The notes below the pieces were generated by a model. The model was given only the letters and a program-made list of their open reading frames with translations, was not told the origin of the DNA and ran no database searches. The translations under genes and the position numbers were made by a program. From Tissierella creatinophila DSM 6911 (GTDB lineage: Bacteria; Bacillota; Clostridia; Tissierellales; Tissierellaceae), in contig NZ_LTDM01000003.1 of the NCBI RefSeq assembly GCF_001940565.1, forward strand, positions 30,737 to 94,736: a DNA stretch of 64,000 nucleotides. Reading direction: 5' to 3'. This document shows, piece after piece, positions 27,551 through 36,663 of this stretch (position 1 is the stretch's first letter; each line of letters begins with the position of its first letter).

Positions 27551-28213
27551 TTATATATTTATCTTTTCAATATCCATATTTTTTACATCTATAAGAATAA
27601 AATTATGTTCTAAACTTTCTTTAAAAATTGTCTTTAATAAAAGATTTACTTGTAGAGAAGCTGTTACCATACATGTCATAGGTAGATTTCCTAAAGATTC
27701 ATCTTCTTTTATATCTTTTTTATATATCTTTTTTATAACTCTATCTCCATCTCTTGATATAGATACTTGCCCATAATATCCCCTTATAGCTCCATGAATA
27801 AGAGTTAAACTCATCTTATCACATAATGATTCTAGGATAAGCCTTGTAGAGATTGAGTCCAAACAATCAACTACAATATCTACCCCTTCTAACATCTTTA
27901 TACTATGCTCATCTAACTTTTCACAAAAGATTTTAGCTTTGACTTCATGGTCTATTTCCAAGGCTCTATTAAAAGCTTCTTTAGCCTTTTGATTGTTAAG
28001 AGTTTTTTCTGTAGCTAAGAGTTGTCTGTTTAAATTAGAAGTATCAAATACATCTTTATCTATTAGGTTAAAGTTTCTAACCCCAAGCCTAACAAGGTTT
28101 TCTAATACATATCCCCCAAGACCTCCAAGACCTACAATAGCAACTGATATATTTGAAAGGAGTTTTTGTTCCTCTTTTGAAATTGATGTATAGTTTCTCT
28201 TATATCTTTCCAT
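27551..28213 (-). CDS. moeB: MoeB/ThiF/HesA-family adenylyltransferase
   Basis: 220 residues. E1-like enzyme that adenylylates the C-terminal Gly of MoaD/ThiS proteins. Nucleotide motif GLGGLGGYV near residue 29, ligand motif DTSNLNRQLL and the VVDCLDS loop; the short form lacks a C-terminal rhodanese domain. The start at 28213 has GGGAG six bases upstream and gives MERYKRNYTSIS, typical of the family. A TTG start 24 codons earlier would overlap a possible promoter. Likely partner: the MoaD at 23956-24183. Confidence 0.85.
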   Translation of the reverse strand: MERYKRNYTSISKEEQKLLSNISVAIVGLGGLGGYVLENLVRLGVRNFNLIDKDVFDTSNLNRQLLATEKTLNNQKAKEAFNRALEIDHEVKAKIFCEKLDEHSIKMLEGVDIVVDCLDSISTRLILESLCDKMSLTLIHGAIRGYYGQVSISRDGDRVIKKIYKKDIKEDESLGNLPMTCMVTASLQVNLLLKTIFKESLEHNFILIDVKNMDIEKINI

Positions 28214-28256
28214 ATCTTTCTCCCATATTCTAGCATTTATTTTTCTACTTGATTTC

Positions 28257-28285
28257 ATTATTTCATAAAATATATTTTTTTGCAA
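28257..28285 (-). promoter_or_regulatory. possible promoter for moeB and the activator gene
   Basis: TTGCAA - 17 bases - AATAAT with TG before the -10, about 44 bases before the moeB ATG. Weak -10 and AT-rich surroundings. Confidence 0.35.
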
Positions 28286-28321
28286 TTAAATATTTCTAAA
28301 TTGTATGAAAATTTTATAAAT

Positions 28322-28366
28322 AAAAACAAGATAATTTCTCTTTATTTTAGAAATATCTTGTTTTTA
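28322..28366 (-). terminator. intrinsic terminator after fdhD
   Basis: Long stem AAAAACAAGATA / TATCTTGTTTTT with an inner TTTCT / AGAAA stem, followed by a T-rich run. It closes the formate dehydrogenase operon. Confidence 0.9.
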
Positions 28367-28410
28367 TTTATCTTTAATGTTAATATACCCCCATCAAAGT
28401 TCTAATTTTA

Positions 28411-29196
28411 TCATTCCTTGATTAAGTTTTTTATATTAGTATATATATTTAGTTTTTCTCCTCTTACAAATCCTATTAGGTTTATTCCTAATTCCTTTGC
28501 TATATCTATGGCTAGACTTGTAGGAGCTGATCTTGAAATTATAGTTGAAATCTCTCTCTTTGCAGTCTTTATAAGGATTTCACTTGATATTCTACCACTT
28601 GTAAAAATCATCTTATCTTTTAAATCTATATTTTCTTTTAAAGCTTTTCCAACTATCTTATCAAGTGCGTTGTGTCTACCTATATCTTCTTCAAATATAA
28701 GCATTCTGCTTCTATCGTATAAACCACAACTGTGAACTCCTCCTGTTTCTAAAAACAATTTTGACCTCTTATTAAAATCTCTCATATTTTCCTTTATTAG
28801 CTCTATGTCTAGCTCTAAAGGATTTGCAATTTTCTTAGACTTAAAGGAGTCTAATACATTATAAAACACAGTTCCCTTACCACAACCTGATGTTATAGTT
28901 CTCTTACCTTGAAACTTTTCTATAAAACTATTTTTTCTTTTTAAACTTACATACCCTATAGAAGACTTTTCATCTATTCTTATCTTTTCTATATCATCTA
29001 TACTCTCTATAAATCCTTCCGAAATTATAAAGCCTATGAGAAGTTCTTCTAAAGACTTAGGAGTGCAAAGTAGGGTTATTATTTCCTTTTCATCTATAAA
29101 TATAGTAAAAGGGCTTTCTACTACTACTATGTCTTTTTCTTTACTTTTACAATCTTTATTTATTCTTAATATCTCATACTCTTTTGTATAGTTCAT
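28411..29196 (-). CDS. fdhD: formate dehydrogenase accessory sulfurtransferase FdhD
   Basis: 261 residues. FdhD transfers sulfur from cysteine desulfurase to the molybdenum/tungsten cofactor before it enters formate dehydrogenase. Visible are TITSGCGKGT near residue 100, with the cysteine loop, ETGGVHSCGLY, EDIGRHNALDK and TSGRISSEI. ATG follows the mobA stop by one base, so it is translationally coupled. Last gene of the fdh operon. Confidence 0.94.
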   Translation of the reverse strand: MNYTKEYEILRINKDCKSKEKDIVVVESPFTIFIDEKEIITLLCTPKSLEELLIGFIISEGFIESIDDIEKIRIDEKSSIGYVSLKRKNSFIEKFQGKRTITSGCGKGTVFYNVLDSFKSKKIANPLELDIELIKENMRDFNKRSKLFLETGGVHSCGLYDRSRMLIFEEDIGRHNALDKIVGKALKENIDLKDKMIFTSGRISSEILIKTAKREISTIISRSAPTSLAIDIAKELGINLIGFVRGEKLNIYTNIKNLIKE

Positions 29197-29197
29197 C

Positions 29198-29800
29198 TTA
29201 ACTACAACTCTCTCTTTGAGTATTGTTTAAAAAGTTTTCTAAATCATCTTGAGTATTTAAGTTTAGAAACATATCCCAATTTGGACTAAATTCCCTAGCC
29301 TTTTTTTCTTCTATATAGTTTATATCTAAGTCCATCAAAAGATGATTTATTGATCTTTTTTCTGTCTTTAAATAGCTTTCGATATCTGGAACTATCTCCT
29401 TAGAGTAAAATGAACCAAAAGGCTCTATCCAGTTTCCAAACCTTGTAGTGCATCCCATAGCAGAAGTATTTAATCTCATATATCTCATGTATTCTAAATT
29501 GATATTTGGCATATCACAAGCTATTACAAAAGAATATTGACTTTTAGCCAGTTTAAGTCCCGCATGGATTCCTCCAAGAGGACCTTTTTCTTTTAATATA
29601 TCCATCGTTATCTTTTGGCTAAGACCTATATAGTGTTGTGGTTTATTTGTTACTATTATTATCTCATCAAATTCATCTTCAAGCTTTTGTATAATACTAT
29701 ACATAAGCCTTCTCTTATCTACTTTTAAAAATTGTTTATCAAAACCCATCCTAGAACTCTTTCCACCTGCAAGTATTATACAAGTTCCAAACAATTTCAT
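29198..29800 (-). CDS. mobA: molybdenum cofactor guanylyltransferase MobA
   Basis: 200 residues. Adds GMP to molybdopterin to make the MGD form used by formate dehydrogenase. N-terminal nucleotidyltransferase motif LAGGKSSRMGFDKQ (about 11-24), KGPLGGIHAG and ACDMP with the metal-binding Asp. The ATG at 29800 has AGGTGATTTTT upstream; a GTG three codons earlier falls in that site. It lies between mogA and fdhD. Confidence 0.94.
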   Translation of the reverse strand: MKLFGTCIILAGGKSSRMGFDKQFLKVDKRRLMYSIIQKLEDEFDEIIIVTNKPQHYIGLSQKITMDILKEKGPLGGIHAGLKLAKSQYSFVIACDMPNINLEYMRYMRLNTSAMGCTTRFGNWIEPFGSFYSKEIVPDIESYLKTEKRSINHLLMDLDINYIEEKKAREFSPNWDMFLNLNTQDDLENFLNNTQRESCS

Positions 29801-29809
29801 AAAAATCAC

Positions 29810-30301
29810 CTATTTCCTTGCACAGTCGTGCGCATTCTCTGTTAGAATCTCAAGTCCATGATGAACACTATCTAGTATATAATCTAAAGCTTCTTCTACT
29901 GCTTTAGGGCTTCCTGGCATATTTATTATAAGGGTGTCTCCCCTTATACCTGATACTGCTCGAGATAGCATGGCTCTTTTAGTAATGGTGAGGCTATAGC
30001 TTCTTATAGCCTCAGATATACCATTAGCATTTTTTTCTATTACTTCAAGAGTCGCTTCAGGAGTTACATCTCTTTTGCTAAAGCCTGTACCCCCAGTAGT
30101 TAGGATTAGATCTAATTTTAAACTATCACTCATATAGATCATTTCTTTTTTTATTTCCTCTTTATCGTCTGGAACTATCTTATAGGTTTCTACTTTGTAG
30201 TCATTTTTTTCCAATATGTCCTTTATTACTTTTCCAGATATATCTTCTCTCTCACCTTTAAAGCCTTTATCACTACATGTAATTATACCTACTCTAAACA
30301 T
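29810..30301 (-). CDS. mogA: molybdopterin adenylyltransferase MogA/MoaB
   Basis: 163 residues. Adenylylates molybdopterin before MoeA inserts the metal. Motifs TGGTGFSKRDVTPEAT and MPGSPKAVEEAL are the family signature. The start is ATG at 30301 after GGGGTGG, overlapping the previous gene's stop region; a GTG three codons upstream is in the Shine-Dalgarno. It serves both MoeA proteins of the other operon. Confidence 0.94.
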   Translation of the reverse strand: MFRVGIITCSDKGFKGEREDISGKVIKDILEKNDYKVETYKIVPDDKEEIKKEMIYMSDSLKLDLILTTGGTGFSKRDVTPEATLEVIEKNANGISEAIRSYSLTITKRAMLSRAVSGIRGDTLIINMPGSPKAVEEALDYILDSVHHGLEILTENAHDCARK

Positions 30302-30302
30302 C

Positions 30303-30806
30303 TTAACCACCCCAAGGTAAGTTCATATATTCTTTCATTAGTCTATTGTATTCTGTTTTAAAAAGTTCTTCATGACCTGCTTCCCACTTAGCTAGCGTTG
30401 TAAAAACTTCTTTTATTTCTTCATCTTCACTGTTTTGGGCTACATTTTCGTAGAACTCTTTATAATCTCTTTCGATTAAATAGGCCATTCTAAGAATTGT
30501 TAAATCCGGTATATCAGATTGTTCTAATGTGTATTCTATCTTTTCGGATTCTTCTCTATCTCTAAATATATCCATATCTTCTTCTTTTTCTATCATTTCT
30601 GGATCTATTTTTATAGTGTTGGTCTCTAAATAAGTATCCAATAGAGATTTAAGATAGTCATAATGTTTCATTTCTATATCTGCAAGTTCTAAAAACATCT
30701 TTTTACTAGTTGTCTTAGCAAACTTATCTTTATTTTCCATATAAAAGTTATGTCCATCTAATTCCATCTGCATAGCATATCTTAAAACACTTTCGTAGTT
30801 TTGCAC
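30303..30806 (-). CDS. ferritin-like (rubrerythrin-related) diiron protein
   Basis: 167 residues, four-helix bundle with two EXXH-type carboxylate pairs: ELADIEMKHYDY near residue 40 and KWEAGHEELFK near 138, plus Glu residues in helices 1 and 3 (MELDGHNFY, IERDYKEF). No rubredoxin domain. It could be a peroxide or oxygen scavenger guarding the oxygen-sensitive formate dehydrogenase. GTG start after AGGAGGG. It is co-transcribed between fdhF and mogA. Confidence 0.82.
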   Translation of the reverse strand: MQNYESVLRYAMQMELDGHNFYMENKDKFAKTTSKKMFLELADIEMKHYDYLKSLLDTYLETNTIKIDPEMIEKEEDMDIFRDREESEKIEYTLEQSDIPDLTILRMAYLIERDYKEFYENVAQNSEDEEIKEVFTTLAKWEAGHEELFKTEYNRLMKEYMNLPWGG

Positions 30807-30816
30807 TTTATCCCTC

Positions 30817-33513
30817 CTATAAAGCTTCTTCTATTTTTTTGGCTTTCTCCATTTTAACTGCAGCAACTTTAAGTTCTGGTATCTTTGATATAGCATCTAG
30901 GCTAGTATTGGTTAAATAGTTAGCAGCACCTTCTGCATAGTGAAATGGCATAAATAGCACTTCTTCATCTATTATATCTGTAACTTTAGCAGTAGTTTCA
31001 ATTTCTCCTCTTCTAGAGCTAAGTTTTACTAGATCTCCATCTTTTATATCCATCTTTCTAGCTGTTATCTCGTTTATCTCTACATAAGAACTAGGAGCTA
31101 ATATATTAAGTCCTTCTACTCTACCTGTCATGCTTCTAGTATGATAGTGATAAAGTATTCTTCCTGTAGTAAATATAAATGGATATTCTTTATCAGGTAA
31201 TTCTGCACTTTTTACATATTCACAAGGCATAAATAACCCTCTTCCCCTTGCTATTGCCTCTTTATGAAGTATTGGTGTTCCAGGGTGATTTTCATCTAAG
31301 CATGGCCATTGAAGACCCATAGGATCTGCTTCTAGTCTCTTATAGCTTATTCCTCCATATTGAGGGGTTACACTTGCTATTTCTTCCATAATACTTGAAG
31401 AATTTAAATATTTCTTTTTATATCCAAGTGTATTCATAATCTCCATTATAATTTGCCAGTCAGGTTTAGACTGTCCAATAGGTTCTATTGCTTTTCTAAC
31501 TCTTTGAACTCTTCTTTCAGTATTTGTAAAAGTCCCGTCTTTTTCTGCAAAAGATGAAGCAGGTAAGATTACATCTGCAAGCTGGGCAGTTTCAGTTAAA
31601 AATATATCTTGAACCACTAAAAAATCTACATTTGTTAAAGCTTTTTTAACATGGTTTATGTCTGGATCAGAGACCATAGGATTTTCACCCATTATATATA
31701 AAAATCTAATTGAATCATCTTCACATCCATCTAATATTTCAGGAATAGTTAAACCTACCTTTGTACTAAGGGTAGAGCCCCATGCTTTTTCAAACTTTTC
31801 TACTACCTCTTCTTTAAATACCTTTTGGTATCCCGGTAAGTCTGCAGGTAGTCCTCCCATATCGCATGCCCCTTGAACATTATTTTGTCCTCTTAGAGGG
31901 TTTACTCCACCAAATTCTTTACCTACATTGCCGCACATAAGAGCTAAGTTTGATATACTCATAACTCCATGAGTTCCTGTACTATGCTGAGTTATTCCCA
32001 TAGCATAGTAGATTCCTGCGCTATTTGCCTTGGCATAAATAGTAGCTGCTTTTATTATATCTTCTTCATTTATACCACATATTTTTGCTACTCTTTCAGG
32101 AGTATATTCTTTTACAAGTTCTACTAATTCTTCAAAGTTTTCAGTTCTATCATCTATATATTTTTTGTCATAGAGTTTTTTCTCCACTATAACATTCATC
32201 ATACCGTTTAAAAGAGCTATATTTGTACCAGGCTCAATTTGCATATATACATCAGCATAATTAGATAGTTCAATCCTTCTTGGATCTGCTACTATAAGTT
32301 TTGCACCTTTATCTTTAGCCTGTTTCATCATAGCACCTATAACTGGGTGGTTTTCTGTAGTATTACTTCCTATTATAAACATACATTCACTATTTTGTAC
32401 TTCTTTTATAGTGTTAGTCATAGCACCGCTTCCAAGTGTTGTTGCAAGACCTGCAACTGTAGAGGAATGTCAGAGCCTTGCGCAGTGATCTACGTTATTT
32501 GTTCCTATAACTGCTCTAAATAGTTTTTGAAAAAGATAGTTATCTTCATTTGTACACCTAGCAGAAGTAAGCCCTGCAAAACTATCAGCTCCACTTTCTT
32601 CTTTTATATTTGTTGCCTTTTGTCTTATAAGTCTATAAGCTTCTTCCCAAGAAGCTTCTACAAACTCTCCATTTTTCTTTATAAGAGGAGTTTTTAATCT
32701 ATCCGGGTGAGATATAAACTTATAGGCAAACTTGCCCTTTACGCATAGTAGTCCTTGGTTTACGCCATCAAAAGCAGGTTGGGCGCCAAGTACCTTATCA
32801 TCCTTTACTTTAAGGTCTATTTGACATCCTACACCACAATAAGAGCAAGTAGTTCTTACCTCTTTAGTTTCCCAGTGTCTAAACTTCTCTAAACTCTTTG
32901 GTACTAATGCTCCAACTGGACAAACTGATACACAGTTACCACATGAAACACATTCAGAATTTATAAGTCCTTCTCTAAAAGGGGTAGCAACTATCGTATC
33001 AAATCCTCTATCTTCAAATCCTATAGCATGAGAACATTGAAGCTCATCACAAACTCTAACACAAAGACCACAAAGTATACATTTTTCTGGATCATAAATG
33101 TAAAATGGGTTTGAACTATCTATTTCACCTTTTCTAGTTTCTCCTTTAAATGTACCATCTACAAGATCATATTCATATGCATAGTTTTGAAGTTTACATC
33201 TACCAGACTTTTCACAGTTTAAACACTCCATAGGGTGATTTGAAAGTAATAAATCCAGCACTTCTCTTCTAGCACTTCTTACTTTTTCATTGTTTGTAAA
33301 AACTCTCATACCATCCCTTACTCGTGTACTACAAGAGGTGACTAAGTTTTTAGCTCCTTCTACTTCTACTAAACACATTCTGCACGCTGAATGTGGAGTA
33401 AGTCTTTCATCATAGCAAAGAGTTGGGATATCTATGTTTAAAAGCTTACAGACTTCTAGTATAGTAGAATCATTTGCTACTTCGTAACTCTTATTATCTA
33501 TATTTATTTTCAT
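30817..33513 (-). CDS. fdhF: selenocysteine formate dehydrogenase catalytic subunit
   Basis: One gene of 898 residues read through TGA at 32470-32472 (Sec348 in HCARLUHSST). Order: [2Fe-2S] ferredoxin domain (CYDERLTPHSACRMC), His/Cys-ligated cluster (HPMECLNCEKSGRC), two [4Fe-4S] (CILCGLCVRVC, CVSCGNCVSVC), [4Fe-4S] of the molybdopterin domain (CSYCGVGC), then the bis-MGD domains to the end. It interconverts CO2 and formate. The ATG at 33513 follows AGGAGGTG with eight bases. Neighbouring NuoE/NuoF-like subunits link it to NAD and ferredoxin. A stop-ended reading would leave two halves, each lacking an active site; the SECIS hairpin and Sec context argue strongly for readthrough. Confidence 0.96.
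32430..32472 (-). promoter_or_regulatory. SECIS element and Sec UGA codon inside fdhF
   Basis: Directly after UGA the RNA forms a lower stem UUCC / GGAA and an upper stem GUUGCA / UGCAAC closing the loop GGUCU. The upper stem and loop resemble the E. coli fdhF SECIS, which carries the same GGUCU loop. It recruits SelB. No selenium genes (selA, selB, selC) are in the window. Confidence 0.93.
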
Positions 33514-33533
33514 TTCTTGCACCTCCTACTCGA

Positions 33534-34463
33534 CTATTCATCTTCTTTTAATAGCTCCATTTTCTCCATTACTTCTTCAAGTCCTAGCGCTTTGGTCCAA
33601 GAAGTTTCTTCGAATTTTCCATCTATCTTTCTAAAAGGTTTTTCTGGTTTATCTACATTTATAAATTCAGTAGTAAGTCTTCCTCTTAAGCAAAGTGGTC
33701 TGCCCTCTGTAGGCTCCATAGCTTTAACTGCTATATTTTTACCTCTGTTTTTTATAACTTCAAAATTGCAACCATATTGACAAGACTTACATTTAACGAC
33801 CTGTTTTTCACCTTCCCAGCTCCTTACTTTGCCTAGGGTTCTCTTATCTATTAAAGCTCCAACTGGGCATACTGTAACGCATCTATTACAAGATACGCAA
33901 GAAGAAGTTTCCAGGGTTTGGTCTGCATCTAGTACTATTCTCGTATCATATCCCCTATCTGCAAAAGCTAAAACTTGTCTTTCAGCTACTTCAGAGCAAG
34001 TTCTAACACATTTACCACAAAGTATACATTTACTATCATCTTTTAATATATATGGGCTACTTGTATCTACTAGATGAGGTCTCATAGCTCCATCATGTTT
34101 TACAAAATTTACATCATATTCATAAGCATACTTTTGAAGTAAACATTCTCCAGCCTTTTGGCAAGTAAGACAGTCGTTTGGATGACTATCTAAAAGAAGC
34201 TGTAATACATCTTTTCTAACAGTATCTATTTTCTCTGAGTGAGTGTTGACGTTCATTCCTTCTCTAACTTTCGTAGAACAAGATGTCTCAAGTTTGTTTT
34301 TTCCATCTATTTCAACTACACATAATCTACATGCAGCTACTATCTCTAAATTTTTGTCATAGCAAAGAGCTGGTATATCTATACCAACTTGTTTTGCAGC
34401 TTCAAGCACGGTAGAGTCTCTTGACACTTTTACTTTTTTACCGTCAATTACCATATTAATCAA
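33534..34463 (-). CDS. iron-sulfur subunit of the formate dehydrogenase complex (truncated FdhF/HylA-like)
   Basis: 309 residues. It has the same N-terminal plan as FdhF: [2Fe-2S] (CYDKNLEIVAACRLC), His/Cys cluster (HPNDCLTCQKAGEC), two [4Fe-4S] (CILCGKCVRTC, CVSCNRCVTVC) and a last CKSCQYGC...PLCLRG cluster matching that of FdhF. It then stops about where the catalytic domain would begin. It should wire electrons between the NuoF-like subunit and FdhF. TTG start, eight bases after GGGGG; an ATG three codons on is less well spaced. In HylABC-type complexes a hydrogenase-like FeS protein takes this place. Confidence 0.88.
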   Translation of the reverse strand: MINMVIDGKKVKVSRDSTVLEAAKQVGIDIPALCYDKNLEIVAACRLCVVEIDGKNKLETSCSTKVREGMNVNTHSEKIDTVRKDVLQLLLDSHPNDCLTCQKAGECLLQKYAYEYDVNFVKHDGAMRPHLVDTSSPYILKDDSKCILCGKCVRTCSEVAERQVLAFADRGYDTRIVLDADQTLETSSCVSCNRCVTVCPVGALIDKRTLGKVRSWEGEKQVVKCKSCQYGCNFEVIKNRGKNIAVKAMEPTEGRPLCLRGRLTTEFINVDKPEKPFRKIDGKFEETSWTKALGLEEVMEKMELLKEDE

Positions 34464-34477
34464 AGTTCACACCCCCA

Positions 34478-36058
34478 TTAGCTTCTAGTTATAGCATTTA
34501 CCGGGCATGTTTCTTGACATGCACCACATTTTATACATATATCTTGATCGATTACATGAAGCTGTTTTACTTTCCCACTTATGCAGTGAACTGGACAGAC
34601 TTTAGCACATTTTGTACATCCAATACATTTATCTGTAATAAAATACTGAAGAAGCGATTGACAACTTCCAGCTGGACATTTTTTATCCATAACATGGGCT
34701 TCATATTCATCTCTAAAATATCTAAGTGTACTAACTACAGGGTTTGCAGCAGTTTGTCCTAGTCCGCAAAGTGATGCAGAACTTATAGTTACAGCTAGCC
34801 TTTCCATAGTATCTATATCTTCTTTTTTACCATTTCCAGATGTAATCTTTTCTAATAGTTCAAGCATTCTCTTTGTACCTTCTCTACATGGAACACATTT
34901 ACCACAAGACTCATCTACTGTGAAATCCAAGAAGAACTTAGCTATATCAACCATACAGTCTGTATTATCCATTACAACCATTCCACCTGAACCCATTATA
35001 CTGCCTATTTTAGCTAAAGATTCAAAGTCTACAGGAGTATCTAATAGATTTTCTGGTATACAACCTCCTGAAGGACCTCCAGTTTGAACTGCTTTGAAAC
35101 TTTTACCATCTGGTACGCCTCCACCTATATCATATATGATTTCATGAAGTGGCATACCCATTGGTACTTCTACAAGTCCTGCCGTTTCGATTTTACCCAC
35201 TAGTGCAAATACTTTTGTACCAGGAGATTTTTCCGTACCTATCTTTGTAAACCAGTCTACACCCTTTTGAAATATAACTGGGATATTTGCAAGTGTCTCA
35301 ACATTGTTTATGATAGTAGGTTTTTGCCATAATCCCCTATGGGCTGTTCTATATATCTTAGTTCTAGGCATACCCCTTTTTCCTTCTATAGACTCAATTA
35401 GAGCTGTTCCCTCTCCACATACAAAAGCACCTGCTCCAAGTCTTAACTCTATATCAAAGTTAAAGTTAGTTCCAAATATATTTTCTCCTAAAACTCCATA
35501 TTCCTTAGCTTGTGCAATAGCAGCTTTAAGTCTTTTAACAGCCACTGGATACTCTGCTCTTACATAAATAAACCCTTGGTCAGAACCTATGGCAAATCCT
35601 GCTATAGCCATTGCTTCAAGTACCGAATGAGGATCTTTTTCCAATATACTTCTATCCATAAATGCACCTGGATCCCCTTCGTCTGCATTACAGATTACAT
35701 ACTTTTTATCTGAAGAATATTGTAATGCCGTCTCCCACTTTCTACCAGTTGGAAAACCTGCTCCCCCTCTTCCTCGAAGTCCAGATTGTTTCATTATATC
35801 TATTACTTCTTGTTGACTCATATTGTTAAGTATATTTTTAAGTGAAAAATATCCATCCATCGCTATGTATTCCTCTATATTTGTTGGATCTATTATATCA
35901 CAGTTTTTTAAAGCTATTCTCACTTGTTTTTTAAAATAATCCCCATCAAGCTTTATACCGTCTTCATCTATTATATAGCCTCCCTTTTGGGTTAGCCTCT
36001 CTTCAAGTTGTTTTCTATTCTTATCTTTTATTTCATCTAACATATCCATAACTAACAT
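34478..36058 (-). CDS. NuoF/HydB-like NADH- and FMN-binding subunit
   Basis: 526 residues. NADH site GRGGAGFPTGRKW near residue 95, FMN region RLGAGAFVCGEGTALI, the [4Fe-4S] motif CGKCVPCREGT, and two C-terminal [4Fe-4S] ferredoxin clusters (CIGCTKCAKVCPV, CIKCGACQETCPV). The flavin is the likely site of electron bifurcation between NAD and ferredoxin, as in HydB/HylB. The N-terminal thioredoxin-like [2Fe-2S] domain of many relatives is missing. ATG follows GGAGGTG. Confidence 0.93.
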   Translation of the reverse strand: MLVMDMLDEIKDKNRKQLEERLTQKGGYIIDEDGIKLDGDYFKKQVRIALKNCDIIDPTNIEEYIAMDGYFSLKNILNNMSQQEVIDIMKQSGLRGRGGAGFPTGRKWETALQYSSDKKYVICNADEGDPGAFMDRSILEKDPHSVLEAMAIAGFAIGSDQGFIYVRAEYPVAVKRLKAAIAQAKEYGVLGENIFGTNFNFDIELRLGAGAFVCGEGTALIESIEGKRGMPRTKIYRTAHRGLWQKPTIINNVETLANIPVIFQKGVDWFTKIGTEKSPGTKVFALVGKIETAGLVEVPMGMPLHEIIYDIGGGVPDGKSFKAVQTGGPSGGCIPENLLDTPVDFESLAKIGSIMGSGGMVVMDNTDCMVDIAKFFLDFTVDESCGKCVPCREGTKRMLELLEKITSGNGKKEDIDTMERLAVTISSASLCGLGQTAANPVVSTLRYFRDEYEAHVMDKKCPAGSCQSLLQYFITDKCIGCTKCAKVCPVHCISGKVKQLHVIDQDICIKCGACQETCPVNAITRS

Positions 36059-36073
36059 AAATACACCTCCATT

Positions 36074-36559
36074 TTATCTATACTTAGCTAATATTTCCTT
36101 TATATCTTCTTTTTTAACATGTGGATATACATCATCATTGATTGTAAATACAGGAGCTAGTCCACAATCGCCTAGGCATCTTGCTTCTATTATTGAAAAC
36201 TTTAAGTCTGGAGTAGTTCCTCCATGCTTTATATCTAACTCTTTTTCAATCTCCTCAAGTATTCCTTGGGCACCTTTTACATAGCAAGCTGTTCCAAGAC
36301 ACACACTTACTTTGTATTCTCCTATTGGAATAAATGAAAATTGGGAATAAAACGTTGCCACACCGTATATCTCCGAAAGTGGTGTACCTGTTCTTCTAGA
36401 AATAAGTTGTAGCATTTCAAGCGGAAGGTATCCAAATATTTCCTGAGTCTTTTGCATTATAGGCATAAGAGCCCCTAGCTTGTCTTTATTATCTTCTATA
36501 AAGATCTCTAAATCTTCAATACCTTCTTTATTATTTTCTCTATCAAAAACAAATTCCAT
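36074..36559 (-). CDS. NuoE/HydC-like [2Fe-2S] subunit
   Basis: 161 residues, thioredoxin-like [2Fe-2S] protein with ligands C87, C92, C128 and C132 (CLGTAC, CLGDC). It passes electrons between the flavin subunit and the iron-sulfur chain. The ATG at 36559 has CAGGAGG upstream; a TTG seven codons earlier overlaps that site. First gene of the eight-gene fdh operon. Confidence 0.94.
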   Translation of the reverse strand: MEFVFDRENNKEGIEDLEIFIEDNKDKLGALMPIMQKTQEIFGYLPLEMLQLISRRTGTPLSEIYGVATFYSQFSFIPIGEYKVSVCLGTACYVKGAQGILEEIEKELDIKHGGTTPDLKFSIIEARCLGDCGLAPVFTINDDVYPHVKKEDIKEILAKYR

Positions 36560-36608
36560 TAAGTAACCTCCTGATTTCAATTTTATATCTATTAATACAT
36601 ATAGGTAT

Positions 36609-36637
36609 ATGATACTTTAAATTATGGTATTATTCAA
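36609..36637 (-). promoter_or_regulatory. sigma-A promoter of the fdh operon
   Basis: TTGAAT - 17 bases - TATCAT on the minus strand, about 50 bases before the first ATG. Confidence 0.6.
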
Positions 36638-36653
36638 ACATTATTAAATGTTT
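36636..36653. promoter_or_regulatory. inverted repeat touching the fdh promoter -35
   Basis: AAACATT - ATTA - AATGTTT, 7-bp arms, beside the -35 box. A candidate operator for fdh control; the binding protein is not known. Confidence 0.45.
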
Positions 36654-36663
36654 CACAAAGTTT

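Noticed and set aside
27551..28213. MoeB-like gene as TcdA (tRNA cyclic t6A dehydratase)
   Set aside because: It is short, sits beside AOR/MoaD genes and lacks the longer C-terminal part of TcdA; not fully excluded.
30817..33522. fdhF as a broken gene or two genes
   Set aside because: The break is a single TGA in the Sec position of the family, followed by a SECIS hairpin, with full-length motifs on both sides.
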